9,508 nucleotides of DNA from Pseudomonadota bacterium (lineage in GTDB: Bacteria; Myxococcota; Myxococcia; Myxococcales; Myxococcaceae): contig JAFADT010000799.1 of NCBI GenBank assembly GCA_023424585.1, positions 1-9,508 on the forward strand, given 5' to 3'. Shown piece by piece: positions 1 through 6,391 of this stretch (positions are counted from its first letter, which is position 1; each line of letters opens with the position of its first letter). Made by a program: the position numbers and the translations under genes. The notes beneath the pieces were generated by a model that worked only from the letters and a program-made list of their open reading frames with translations, had not been told where the DNA came from and ran no database searches.

Positions 1-26
1 GAGGGAGGTTGTAGACTGCGGCCCCC

Positions 27-1913
27 TTGAAGACGCTTCTGCTCGCCGAGAGCCACCCCCCGACCCTGGAGCACCTGACGGGCCTGCTCTCGCAGGCCGG
101 GTACACCGTTCGGGCGGTGAACGACGCCGTGCGGGTGTTGGAGCACTTCTCGGCGGACAACCCGGACGTGGTGGTGCTGGGCGTGGACCTGCCGCGCGTG
201 GAGGGGCAGCACGTCGTGCACCTCATCCGAGGGCACAGCCAGGGCGGGCGGGTGCCCATCGTGGCCATCGACAAGGGGCACCTGGGCCGGGCCAGGGGCG
301 TGGCGTCGGTGCTGGACCTGAAGGTCAACGCGTACATCCCGGATCCGCTCAAGCCCGGCGAGCTGGTGCCCCGCCTGGAGGCGCTGGTGAAGGCCGCGCA
401 GGCCATCCCGCTCACGGGGCTGGCCGCCACCCTGTCCCGGCCCACGGTGGCGGCGGGGGAGCTGAGGGCCTTCCCGCTCCCGGCGCTCCTGCACTCGCTG
501 TATCGGCTGCGCCGCGACGGCGTGCTGGTGGTGGCCCACAGGGGCCTGTCGCGCCGGGTGTTCTTCCTGCGCGGCGGACCGGTGAACTTCGACTCCTCCG
601 CGAAGGAGGACGCGCTGCCGCGCTACCTGTGCGAGCGAAAGGTCCTCCTGCCGGCGCAGGAGCAGCCGCTGGTGGAGGCGCTCGCCTCCGGGCTGCGCAT
701 CGGCGCGGCGCTGGCGGACGTGGGCGTGGAGGTGGTGGGCGAGGACCTGCTGGCGCTCCTGCGAGACTTCACGCGGGAACGGCTCGGGCGCGTGCTGGCC
801 ATGCGCGAGGGCCGCTACGCGTTCTACGCGGGCGACGAGTTCTCCTCCGAGGTGGCCGCCGTGGACCAGCCCGCGCTGGCGCCGCTGCTGGAGGCCGCGC
901 GTCGCCGGATGCCGCTGCGGGTGGTGGCGGGCGCGCTCAAGGCGCACGTGAACGAGTACCCGGTGCGCTCGGCGGACTTCGGGCGCGACCTCCAGGCGAT
1001 GGCGCTGGACACCGAGGACCTGAAGCTGGCGATGCAGGTGAATGGCCGCATCGTGCTGAAGGACCTGCTGGCGCACGGGCGCGCGGAGCTGCGGGCGGCG
1101 TACACGCTGCTGTGGTTCCTCAAGCTGACGGGCGGCGTGACGTTCTCCGCGACGCCGGTGGCGACGGGGTCGGACGTGCTGAGCGCGGCGGCGGTGCCGG
1201 ACGTCATCGCGCCGCGCAAGCGCAAGAGCCTGCCTCCGGAGACGGCGGCGGCGCTGCGCGAGGGGGCGGTGCGCATCATCACGCGCAGCTACTTCGGCGG
1301 GCTGGGGTTGGACCTCGCGGCGGACAAGGAGGCGGTGGAGCGCGCGTACCACGAGACGGCGATGCGCTTCCACCCGGACACCTACGCGGAGTTCGACATC
1401 TCCGACCTGCGCGACCTGCTGGAGCAGGTGCAGGAGAAGCTGTCCGCCGCGTACCGCGTGCTGAGCGTGGACGAGAAGCGCCGCGCCTACCTCCAGTACT
1501 TCTTCAGCCGCCAGGAGGTGGTGGGCCGGGCGACCGCCATCAACGTGGACGCGGAGCTGGCGCTGCGCCGGGGCGAGTCCGCGATGAAGCGGGGCGACTA
1601 CAAGGCCGCCATCCAGGGCTTCGAGGAGGCGGTGGCGCTCAACGGCGGCGAGCCCGAGTACTACTCGTACCTCGCCTGGGCGAAGTACCGGGGCTCGCCG
1701 GGGTCGCTGATGCAGCGGGCGCTCGCGGCGCGCAAGGTGCTCAAGCAGGCGCTGACGTTGGATCCGTACCTGGAGCGGGCGCAGATCATCGCGGCCATCA
1801 TCGAGATCGACCTGGACGACGTGCCCCTCGCGCGAAAGAAGCTGATGAAGGTGCTGGAGCTGAACCCCTATTCGGTGCTCGCGAGGGCGGCGTTGCAGAA
1901 GGTGGTGAAGTAG
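27..1913 (+). CDS. Pseudo-receiver / DUF4388 / J-domain / TPR multidomain protein
   Basis: This is a predicted cytoplasmic, non-enzymatic scaffold or regulator of 628 residues. Residues 1-122 have a CheY-like receiver fold, but the usual phospho-acceptor Asp is Gly52, the switch Thr is Asp82, the conserved Lys is Asp106, and the acidic pair near the N-terminus is only Glu8-Ser9. Residues about 144-275 look like a DUF4388 (PATAN-type) domain, and residues about 332-375 resemble the small helical tail often seen in such proteins. Residues about 422-492 are a J-domain with an intact HPD motif (His449-Asp451), the signature that stimulates Hsp70. Residues about 508-625 form two to three TPR-like helical repeats. 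The start is TTG at 27; an in-frame TAG at 12-14 leaves no other start upstream. A GAGGGAGG run at 1-8 lies rather far away (18 nt) to be its ribosome site. msbA begins 2 nt after the stop, suggesting co-translation. The domains are clear; the cellular role is unknown. Confidence 0.85.
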   Translation: MKTLLLAESHPPTLEHLTGLLSQAGYTVRAVNDAVRVLEHFSADNPDVVVLGVDLPRVEGQHVVHLIRGHSQGGRVPIVAIDKGHLGRARGVASVLDLKVNAYIPDPLKPGELVPRLEALVKAAQAIPLTGLAATLSRPTVAAGELRAFPLPALLHSLYRLRRDGVLVVAHRGLSRRVFFLRGGPVNFDSSAKEDALPRYLCERKVLLPAQEQPLVEALASGLRIGAALADVGVEVVGEDLLALLRDFTRERLGRVLAMREGRYAFYAGDEFSSEVAAVDQPALAPLLEAARRRMPLRVVAGALKAHVNEYPVRSADFGRDLQAMALDTEDLKLAMQVNGRIVLKDLLAHGRAELRAAYTLLWFLKLTGGVTFSATPVATGSDVLSAAAVPDVIAPRKRKSLPPETAAALREGAVRIITRSYFGGLGLDLAADKEAVERAYHETAMRFHPDTYAEFDISDLRDLLEQVQEKLSAAYRVLSVDEKRRAYLQYFFSRQEVVGRATAINVDAELALRRGESAMKRGDYKAAIQGFEEAVALNGGEPEYYSYLAWAKYRGSPGSLMQRALAARKVLKQALTLDPYLERAQIIAAIIEIDLDDVPLARKKLMKVLELNPYSVLARAALQKVVK

Positions 1914-1915
1914 TC

Positions 1916-3700
1916 ATGCATCGCGCGCTCTGGCGGCTGCTGCGCTACGCGAAGCCGCACGCGGGCATCCTCGTCCTGGCCTTCGTGTGCATGGCGGTGT
2001 TGGGGCTCGCCACGGGCGCGTACGCGTACCTGCTGGGCCCGGCGCTGCGCTTCCTGTTGTCGGGAGGTGAAGAGGGCTTCGCGAGCGCGCACCGGGTGCC
2101 GTGGCTGGCGGACCTGCCGCGCGAGGCGGCGCTCTGGGGCTTCCCGGTGGTGGTGCTGGCGGTGGGCGCGGTGAAGGGCGTGGGCTACCTGGGCCAGTTC
2201 TACTTCATGGGCCTTTTCGCGCAGCGCGTGGTGAAGGACCTGCGGCGCGACCTGTTCCTGCGGCTCACGGCGCTGTCGCCGTCGCAGCTGTCGAAGGAGC
2301 GGACGGGGGACCTGCTCAGCCGCTTCTCCTCGGACGTGATGGCGGTGGAGCTGGCCGCCATGTACACGGTGGGCTCGTACCTGCGCGACTCCATCCAGGT
2401 GCTCATCCTCGCGGGCGTGGCGCTGGCGATGAGCCCGATGCTCGGAGGGCTGATGCTGGCGGTGATCCCGCTGGCGGCGCTGCCCGCGTCGAAGCTCACG
2501 CGCAAGGTGCTGAAGGGGACGCGCGAGGGGCAGGCCCACCTGGGGCAGCTCGCGGGTCAGCTGCACGAAGGGTTGGGGGGGCTGCGCACCATCCAGGCCT
2601 TCAACGGTCAGCAGGCGGAGCTGGCGCGCTTCGAGTCCTACGCGAAGGCCCACGAGGAGGCGGTGGTGGGCGCGGCCTGGGCGCGCGGAGGTGTGCCGGG
2701 GCTGATGGAGGTGCTCGCGGCGGCGGCGCTCGCGGGAGCGCTGGGCTACGCGGCGGCGACGCGGGCGATGGAGCCGGAGGCGCTCCTGTCGCTGCTCACG
2801 GCGGTCATCCTCGTGTACCAGCCGGTGAAGGACCTGGGGCGGGTGACGCAGTTCGCGGTGCAGGCGGGAGCGGCGGGGGAGCGCCTCTTCGCGCTGCTCG
2901 ACCTGAAGCACCCCGTGGAGGACGCCGCCAGCGCGGTGCCCGCGCCAGCGCTGCGCGAGTCGCTGCGGCTGGAGGACGTGCGCTTCTTCTACGGCGAGCG
3001 TCGCGCGCTCGACGGGCTGACGCTGGACCTGGAGGTGGGGCAGGTGGCGGCGCTGGTGGGAGGCAGCGGCGGGGGCAAGAGCACGGTGACGTCGATGCTG
3101 CTGCGCTTCGAGCGACCCCAGCAGGGCCGCGTCCTCCTCGACGGAGTGGACGCGGACACCTACACGGCCGCGAGCGTCCGGAGTCAGTTCGCGCTGGTGA
3201 CGCAGGAGCCGCTGCTCTTCCACGGCACGGTGCTGGAGAACCTGAGGCACGCGAGGCCCGAAGCGACGCGCGAGGAGGTGGAGGCCGCGGCGAGGGTGGC
3301 GAACGCGGATGGCTTCATCCAGGCGCTGCCCCAGGGCTACGACACGCGCATCGGCGAGCGAGGCGTCATCCTGAGCGGAGGCCAGCGCCAGCGCCTGTGC
3401 ATCGCGAGGGCGGTGCTGTCGAAGGCGCCAGTGCTGGTGCTGGACGAGGCGACGAGCAGCCTGGATCCGGAGAACGAGCGGGAGGTGCAGGCCGCGCTGG
3501 CGAAGGTGCTCCCGGGCCGGACGGCGCTGGTCATCGCGCACCGGCTGTCGACGGTGACGAGCGCGGACGTCATCCACGTGGTGGAGGCGGGCCGCATCGT
3601 GGAGAGCGGGAGCCACGATGCGCTGCTCCAGAAGGAAGGGCGCTACGCCGCCATGTGGCGCCTTCAGACGTCGGGCCCCATCGAGCGGGGAGCCGCGTGA
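1916..3700 (+). CDS. msbA: MsbA-type lipid A/LPS flippase, ABC exporter with fused membrane and ATPase domains
   Basis: This inner-membrane half-transporter of 594 residues acts as a homodimer. MsbA members flip lipid A-core from the cytoplasmic to the periplasmic leaflet using ATP. The N-terminal half has about six hydrophobic segments, the first around residues 17-42 and the second around 74-98. The C-terminal half (from about 350) is a complete nucleotide-binding domain: Walker A GGSGGGKS at 382-389, Q-loop Gln430, signature LSGGQ from Leu486, Walker B VLVLDE at 506-511, D-loop SLD ending at Asp517, and H-loop His542. All catalytic motifs are intact and the length matches MsbA (about 580-600). 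The ATG at 1916 follows the previous stop by 2 nt. The reading frame stays open far upstream, but that stretch is out of frame over the preceding gene. Type IV ABC exporters look alike, so the substrate is inferred mainly from the nearby waaA and lpxK; other lipids or peptides remain possible. Confidence 0.85.
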   Translation: MHRALWRLLRYAKPHAGILVLAFVCMAVLGLATGAYAYLLGPALRFLLSGGEEGFASAHRVPWLADLPREAALWGFPVVVLAVGAVKGVGYLGQFYFMGLFAQRVVKDLRRDLFLRLTALSPSQLSKERTGDLLSRFSSDVMAVELAAMYTVGSYLRDSIQVLILAGVALAMSPMLGGLMLAVIPLAALPASKLTRKVLKGTREGQAHLGQLAGQLHEGLGGLRTIQAFNGQQAELARFESYAKAHEEAVVGAAWARGGVPGLMEVLAAAALAGALGYAAATRAMEPEALLSLLTAVILVYQPVKDLGRVTQFAVQAGAAGERLFALLDLKHPVEDAASAVPAPALRESLRLEDVRFFYGERRALDGLTLDLEVGQVAALVGGSGGGKSTVTSMLLRFERPQQGRVLLDGVDADTYTAASVRSQFALVTQEPLLFHGTVLENLRHARPEATREEVEAAARVANADGFIQALPQGYDTRIGERGVILSGGQRQRLCIARAVLSKAPVLVLDEATSSLDPENEREVQAALAKVLPGRTALVIAHRLSTVTSADVIHVVEAGRIVESGSHDALLQKEGRYAAMWRLQTSGPIERGAA

Positions 3701-3719
3701 GCGAAGCCTGCGCGACGAG

Positions 3720-3751
3720 GCGGTCTCTCTTCCGGGAGAGAGGAAGGCCGC
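3720..3751. repeat. Hairpin element, copy 1
   Basis: A short two-tier inverted repeat starts 20 nt after the msbA stop. The outer arms are GCGG (3720-3723) and CCGC (3748-3751). Inside is an 18-nt hairpin, CTCTCTTCCGGGAGAGAG (3725-3742), with six Watson-Crick pairs, one T-G pair and a CCGG loop. A second copy of the same design lies at 3823-3859. It could help end msbA transcription or stabilise the mRNA 3' end, but there is no T-run, so I do not call it an intrinsic terminator. Confidence 0.5.
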
Positions 3752-3786
3752 TGCGCCGCGGAGGGGGGTCTGCGGACATCGGGCGT

Positions 3787-3801
3787 CCTCACGTGATGAG
3801 G
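3787..3801. other. Small hairpin between the two repeat copies
   Basis: The 15-nt segment has perfect 5-bp arms CCTCA (3787-3791) and TGAGG (3797-3801) around a CGTGA loop. It lies between the two longer hairpin elements. A stem this short can arise by chance in GC-rich DNA, and no T-run follows. It is listed because it adds to the dense secondary structure of this only intergenic gap. Confidence 0.25.
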
Positions 3802-3822
3802 GGAGTGCGCGGAGGCAGCGCA

Positions 3823-3859
3823 GCGGATCAACCTCTCGCCCTGGCGATAGGCATGCCGC
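3823..3859. repeat. Hairpin element, copy 2
   Basis: This is a diverged second copy of the element at 3720-3751. It has the same outer arms, GCGG (3823-3826) and CCGC (3856-3859), the same 18-nt inner hairpin length (3833-3850, CTCTCGCCCTGGCGATAG), and the same 5-nt gap on the right side. Inner pair 6 changes from T-A to G-C (both bases changed), pair 7 changes from T-G to C-G, and pair 3 is lost (C opposite T). It ends 52 nt before the PHP gene start, so in RNA it could lie in that gene's leader. Its function is unknown. Confidence 0.45.
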
Positions 3860-3911
3860 CACGGCTCCATGTGGCGTCTGAGGGCGCCGGGTCCATCAAG
3901 CGGTGCGTGGC

Positions 3912-5087
3912 ATGAGCAGGGACGGTCCTTCCAGGCGGCCCCTCTCCCTGGCGGTGCGCGCCGTGTTCGGCGTGCTGCTCCTGCTCCTCGGCGTCGCCGG
4001 CTTCTTCGCCTTCGCGGCGGCCTTCGCGGACTACCCCGTGGTCGCGCCCGCGCAGGACGCGAAGCCATGGCTCCGAGGCGCGTACCACGTACACACCACG
4101 CGCTCGGATGGGAACGGGACGCCCGGGAAGGTCGCCCAGGCGGCGAAGGCGGCGGGCCTGGACTTCGTGGTGCTCACCGACCACAACGACGTGAAGCCGC
4201 CCGCCGCGACCTGGGTGGACGGCGTGCTGCTCATCCCCGGCGTGGAGCTCTCCACGAGCGCGGGCCATCTGGCCGCGTTCGGCATGCAGCGGCCCATCGA
4301 AGGCGTGAAGCCCTGGGGGCCGCCGGAGCAAGCGGTGGCGGCGGTCGAAGCCGCCGGAGGTACGGCGGTGCTCGCGCACCCGGTCCAGACGAAAAACCCG
4401 TGGAGGGACGAAGCGACGGCGCACCAGGTCCCAGGCTTCGAGCTGTACTCTGCGGACACCTTCTTCCGGCAGGCACTGCGAAGCCCGCTGAGCCGGCTGC
4501 TGCCCGCGCTCGGTGCCTCGATGGTGAACCCGGTGCACGGCGTGATGCTGCTCGCGGTTCCGGAGCCGCGCCCGGCGGAGCGCTTCCTGGAGCTGGCGCG
4601 GGAGCGCAGGCGCATCGCCCTCTGTGGGAGTGACGCGCACGGCGTGCCTGCATACGAGGACATCTTCAGCGCGCTCGACATGGAGCTTCCGCCGGACGTG
4701 CTGGCCGCCCCGCTGTCCGGGGACGCGCGCGAAGCCGCGGCCCAGGTCACGCAGGCCCTCGCGAGCGGCCATGCCCTCTGCGTCTTCCGATCCCTCGGAG
4801 CCCCTGACGGCTTCGCCCTGGAGGGCTACGACGGGAACACGCGGGAGGCCCCCGTGGGCGCGGTGTTGACGGTCCGCCTCCCGGAACACACCCCGGGGAC
4901 CGTCGAGGTCCGGGTGTGGGGTGACGGGCGCCTGCAACCCGACGGGCAGCACGTCGAGCTGACGGGCCCCGGCGTGGTCCAGGTGGAGGTCTGGGCCCAC
5001 GCACCGGGGCGCTTCTTCGGCCACGAGTGGCGGCCCTGGCTGGTGCCCAGCCCGGTGCGAGTGGTGCCGCGACCGCCGGGCATCTGA
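3912..5087 (+). CDS. Membrane-anchored PHP-family metallohydrolase
   Basis: This 391-residue protein has an Arg-rich start, then one long hydrophobic segment (about residues 13-37) that acts as a signal anchor or uncleaved signal peptide, so the catalytic part should face the periplasm. The PHP metal-binding motifs are intact and in order: His59-Val-His61 followed by Ser65-Asp66-Gly67, Thr89-Asp90-His91, Glu112, His156 in AHP, and Gly239-Ser240-Asp241-Ala-His243. PHP enzymes use two or three metal ions to hydrolyse phosphoesters; membrane-linked members are often labelled CehA/McbA-like. The last 90 or so residues look like a small beta-rich domain. An in-frame TGA at 3879 limits the start to ATG 3912 or GTG 3903; ATG is preferred, though neither has a strong Shine-Dalgarno site. 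It lies 20 nt upstream of waaA, hinting at a substrate in the envelope, such as a lipid or glycan phosphate. The true substrate is not readable from the sequence. Confidence 0.8.
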   Translation: MSRDGPSRRPLSLAVRAVFGVLLLLLGVAGFFAFAAAFADYPVVAPAQDAKPWLRGAYHVHTTRSDGNGTPGKVAQAAKAAGLDFVVLTDHNDVKPPAATWVDGVLLIPGVELSTSAGHLAAFGMQRPIEGVKPWGPPEQAVAAVEAAGGTAVLAHPVQTKNPWRDEATAHQVPGFELYSADTFFRQALRSPLSRLLPALGASMVNPVHGVMLLAVPEPRPAERFLELARERRRIALCGSDAHGVPAYEDIFSALDMELPPDVLAAPLSGDAREAAAQVTQALASGHALCVFRSLGAPDGFALEGYDGNTREAPVGAVLTVRLPEHTPGTVEVRVWGDGRLQPDGQHVELTGPGVVQVEVWAHAPGRFFGHEWRPWLVPSPVRVVPRPPGI

Positions 5088-5095
5088 TAGAGCGC

Positions 5096-5099
5096 GGGA
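5096..5099 (+). promoter_or_regulatory. Ribosome binding site for waaA
   Basis: A GGGA core lies in the 20-nt gap after the PHP gene stop, 8 nt before the ATG at 5108. It supports that ATG over starts further upstream, where the frame remains open inside the PHP gene. The match to the anti-Shine-Dalgarno sequence is short. Confidence 0.4.
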
Positions 5100-5107
5100 C
5101 GCCGCCC

Positions 5108-6391
5108 ATGCGCCTGCTCTACGTCGTCGCCACCTACGTCCTCTTCGCGCTGCTGTTCCCGGTGCTCTGCGTGCACCGGAAGACGCGTCATGGGCTGAAG
5201 CAGCGGCTGGGCTTCTATGGGCCGGGAGACCTCCCGAAGGGAGACGGTCCGCTGCTCTGGTTGCACGGCGCCAGCGCTGGGGACCTGCTGGCCCTCGCGC
5301 CCATGTTCGGCCCCCTGCGCGAGCGCTTTCCCGGCTGCCGCATCGTGCTCTCGACGATGACGGACAGCGGCCACGCGATGGCGAGGGACCGCCTGGCGAA
5401 GCAGATCGACGGAGTCGTGTACGCGCCCTATGACCTCTGGGGCGCGACGCGAAGGGCGGTGCGGGCCCTGCGACCGGACCTCCTGATCCTCGAGTACACG
5501 GAGGTCTGGCCCAACCTCATCCGAGCCGCGAAGCAGTCCGGGGCCAGCGTGGTGATGACCAACGGGCGCTTCTCGCCCGCGAACGTGGGGAAGTACCGGA
5601 CGCTCTTCGGCCTCATCGAGAATCCGCTGAAGGACATGGACCTGCTGCTGATGCGGCAGGACGAGGAGTCCGAGAGGGCAAGGGCCCTGGGAGCACCGGC
5701 CGACCGCGTCCTCACCACGGGGAACACCAAGTTCGACGCCCTCGCGGCCGGCCCTGCTCCGGAGGACGAAGCCCTGCGGACAGCGCTCGGTCTGCCGCCC
5801 GAGGAGCCGGTCTGGCTCGCGGGAAGCACGCACGAGGGCGAGGAGGAGCTCCTGTTGCAAGTGTATCAGCGTCTCAGGGCGCGTTGGCCCGCGCTGAGCC
5901 TCGTCATCGCGCCGCGTTACCTGGACCGGACTGAACGGATAAGGACTCTCGCGAAGGAGCGGAACCTGACCGTGGGACTGCGCTCGCAGGGCAATCCGGA
6001 GCGAGCGCCAGTGGTGGTGATGGACTCGATGGGCGAGCTGTCGCGGGCCTACCGTCTGGCGACGGTGGTGTTCGTGGGAGGCTCGTTCACGAAGCGAGGC
6101 GGTCAGAACATCCTGGAGCCGGCGGGGCAGGGCAGGCCGGTGTTGTTCGGTCCGCACATGGACAACTTCCGGGACAGCGTCGCGGTGCTGCAAGGCAACG
6201 GAGGCATCCAGGTGGCGGACGCAGAGGCCCTGTACGCCGCGTTGGAGGACCTCCTCGCGAACCCCGGGCACCGGCAGCGCCTGGGCGCCCAGGCCGAAGC
6301 CACGGTGCGCCGCATCTCCGGAGCCAGTGAGCGCAACGCGGAGGCCATGGCCGCGCTGCCGCGCCAGCAGGCAAGGACCGCGTCCCGATGA
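5108..6391 (+). CDS. waaA: 3-deoxy-D-manno-octulosonic acid (Kdo) transferase
   Basis: WaaA (KdtA) is a GT30 enzyme that moves Kdo from CMP-Kdo to the 6' position of a lipid A precursor at the cytoplasmic face of the inner membrane. The 427-residue length fits the family. Residues 1-20 form the N-terminal membrane anchor. Family motifs follow: WLHGASAGD ending at Asp59, a TEVWPN block, TGNTKFD, and C-terminal RGGQNILEPA and GPHMDNF, the region that binds CMP-Kdo. The usual HxxSxGE motif ends here in Asp instead of Glu, and the usual GGHN is GGQN. The ATG at 5108 fits the conserved start of the anchor. The stop overlaps the next start by 4 nt (ATGA). The sequence does not tell whether one, two or more Kdo residues are added. 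Confidence 0.93.
   Translation: MRLLYVVATYVLFALLFPVLCVHRKTRHGLKQRLGFYGPGDLPKGDGPLLWLHGASAGDLLALAPMFGPLRERFPGCRIVLSTMTDSGHAMARDRLAKQIDGVVYAPYDLWGATRRAVRALRPDLLILEYTEVWPNLIRAAKQSGASVVMTNGRFSPANVGKYRTLFGLIENPLKDMDLLLMRQDEESERARALGAPADRVLTTGNTKFDALAAGPAPEDEALRTALGLPPEEPVWLAGSTHEGEEELLLQVYQRLRARWPALSLVIAPRYLDRTERIRTLAKERNLTVGLRSQGNPERAPVVVMDSMGELSRAYRLATVVFVGGSFTKRGGQNILEPAGQGRPVLFGPHMDNFRDSVAVLQGNGGIQVADAEALYAALEDLLANPGHRQRLGAQAEATVRRISGASERNAEAMAALPRQQARTASR
6373..6377 (+). promoter_or_regulatory. Ribosome binding site for the first glycosyltransferase
   Basis: AAGGA inside the 3' end of waaA stands 10 nt before the ATG at 6388. With the 4-nt gene overlap it indicates coupled translation of waaA and the downstream glycosyltransferase. 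Confidence 0.45.

Noticed and set aside
629..1915. N-terminal extension of the msbA frame
   Set aside because: The open frame runs far upstream but is Ala/Gly/Arg shadow sequence over the preceding gene; the exporter starts naturally at ATG 1916.
3725..3742. Intrinsic (rho-independent) terminator after msbA
   Set aside because: The stem is good but is followed by a GA-rich stretch instead of a T-run, so I describe it only as a hairpin repeat.
3842..3857. Sigma-54 type -24/-12 promoter for the PHP gene
   Set aside because: TGGC and TGC with GG-N10-GC spacing are present, but the other consensus positions do not match and such pairs are common by chance at this GC content. It also falls inside the second hairpin copy.
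1868..3862. Long open frame on the - strand opposite msbA (664 codons)
   Set aside because: It is rich in Arg, His and Gln with no recognisable domain, and lies opposite a fully motif-supported ABC exporter. Such shadows are expected in very GC-rich DNA with strong third-position bias.
3618..3881. Small + strand open frame (87 codons) spanning the msbA end and the intergenic gap
   Set aside because: It is mostly within msbA out of frame, Arg/Ser-rich, with no ribosome site or family resemblance. Its similar SLPGER and SRPGDR stretches reflect the DNA hairpin repeat, not protein repeats.
2101..3915. Long + strand frame overlapping msbA in another phase
   Set aside because: The translation is low-complexity Gly/Ala/Arg with no domain, while the msbA frame has every ATPase motif.
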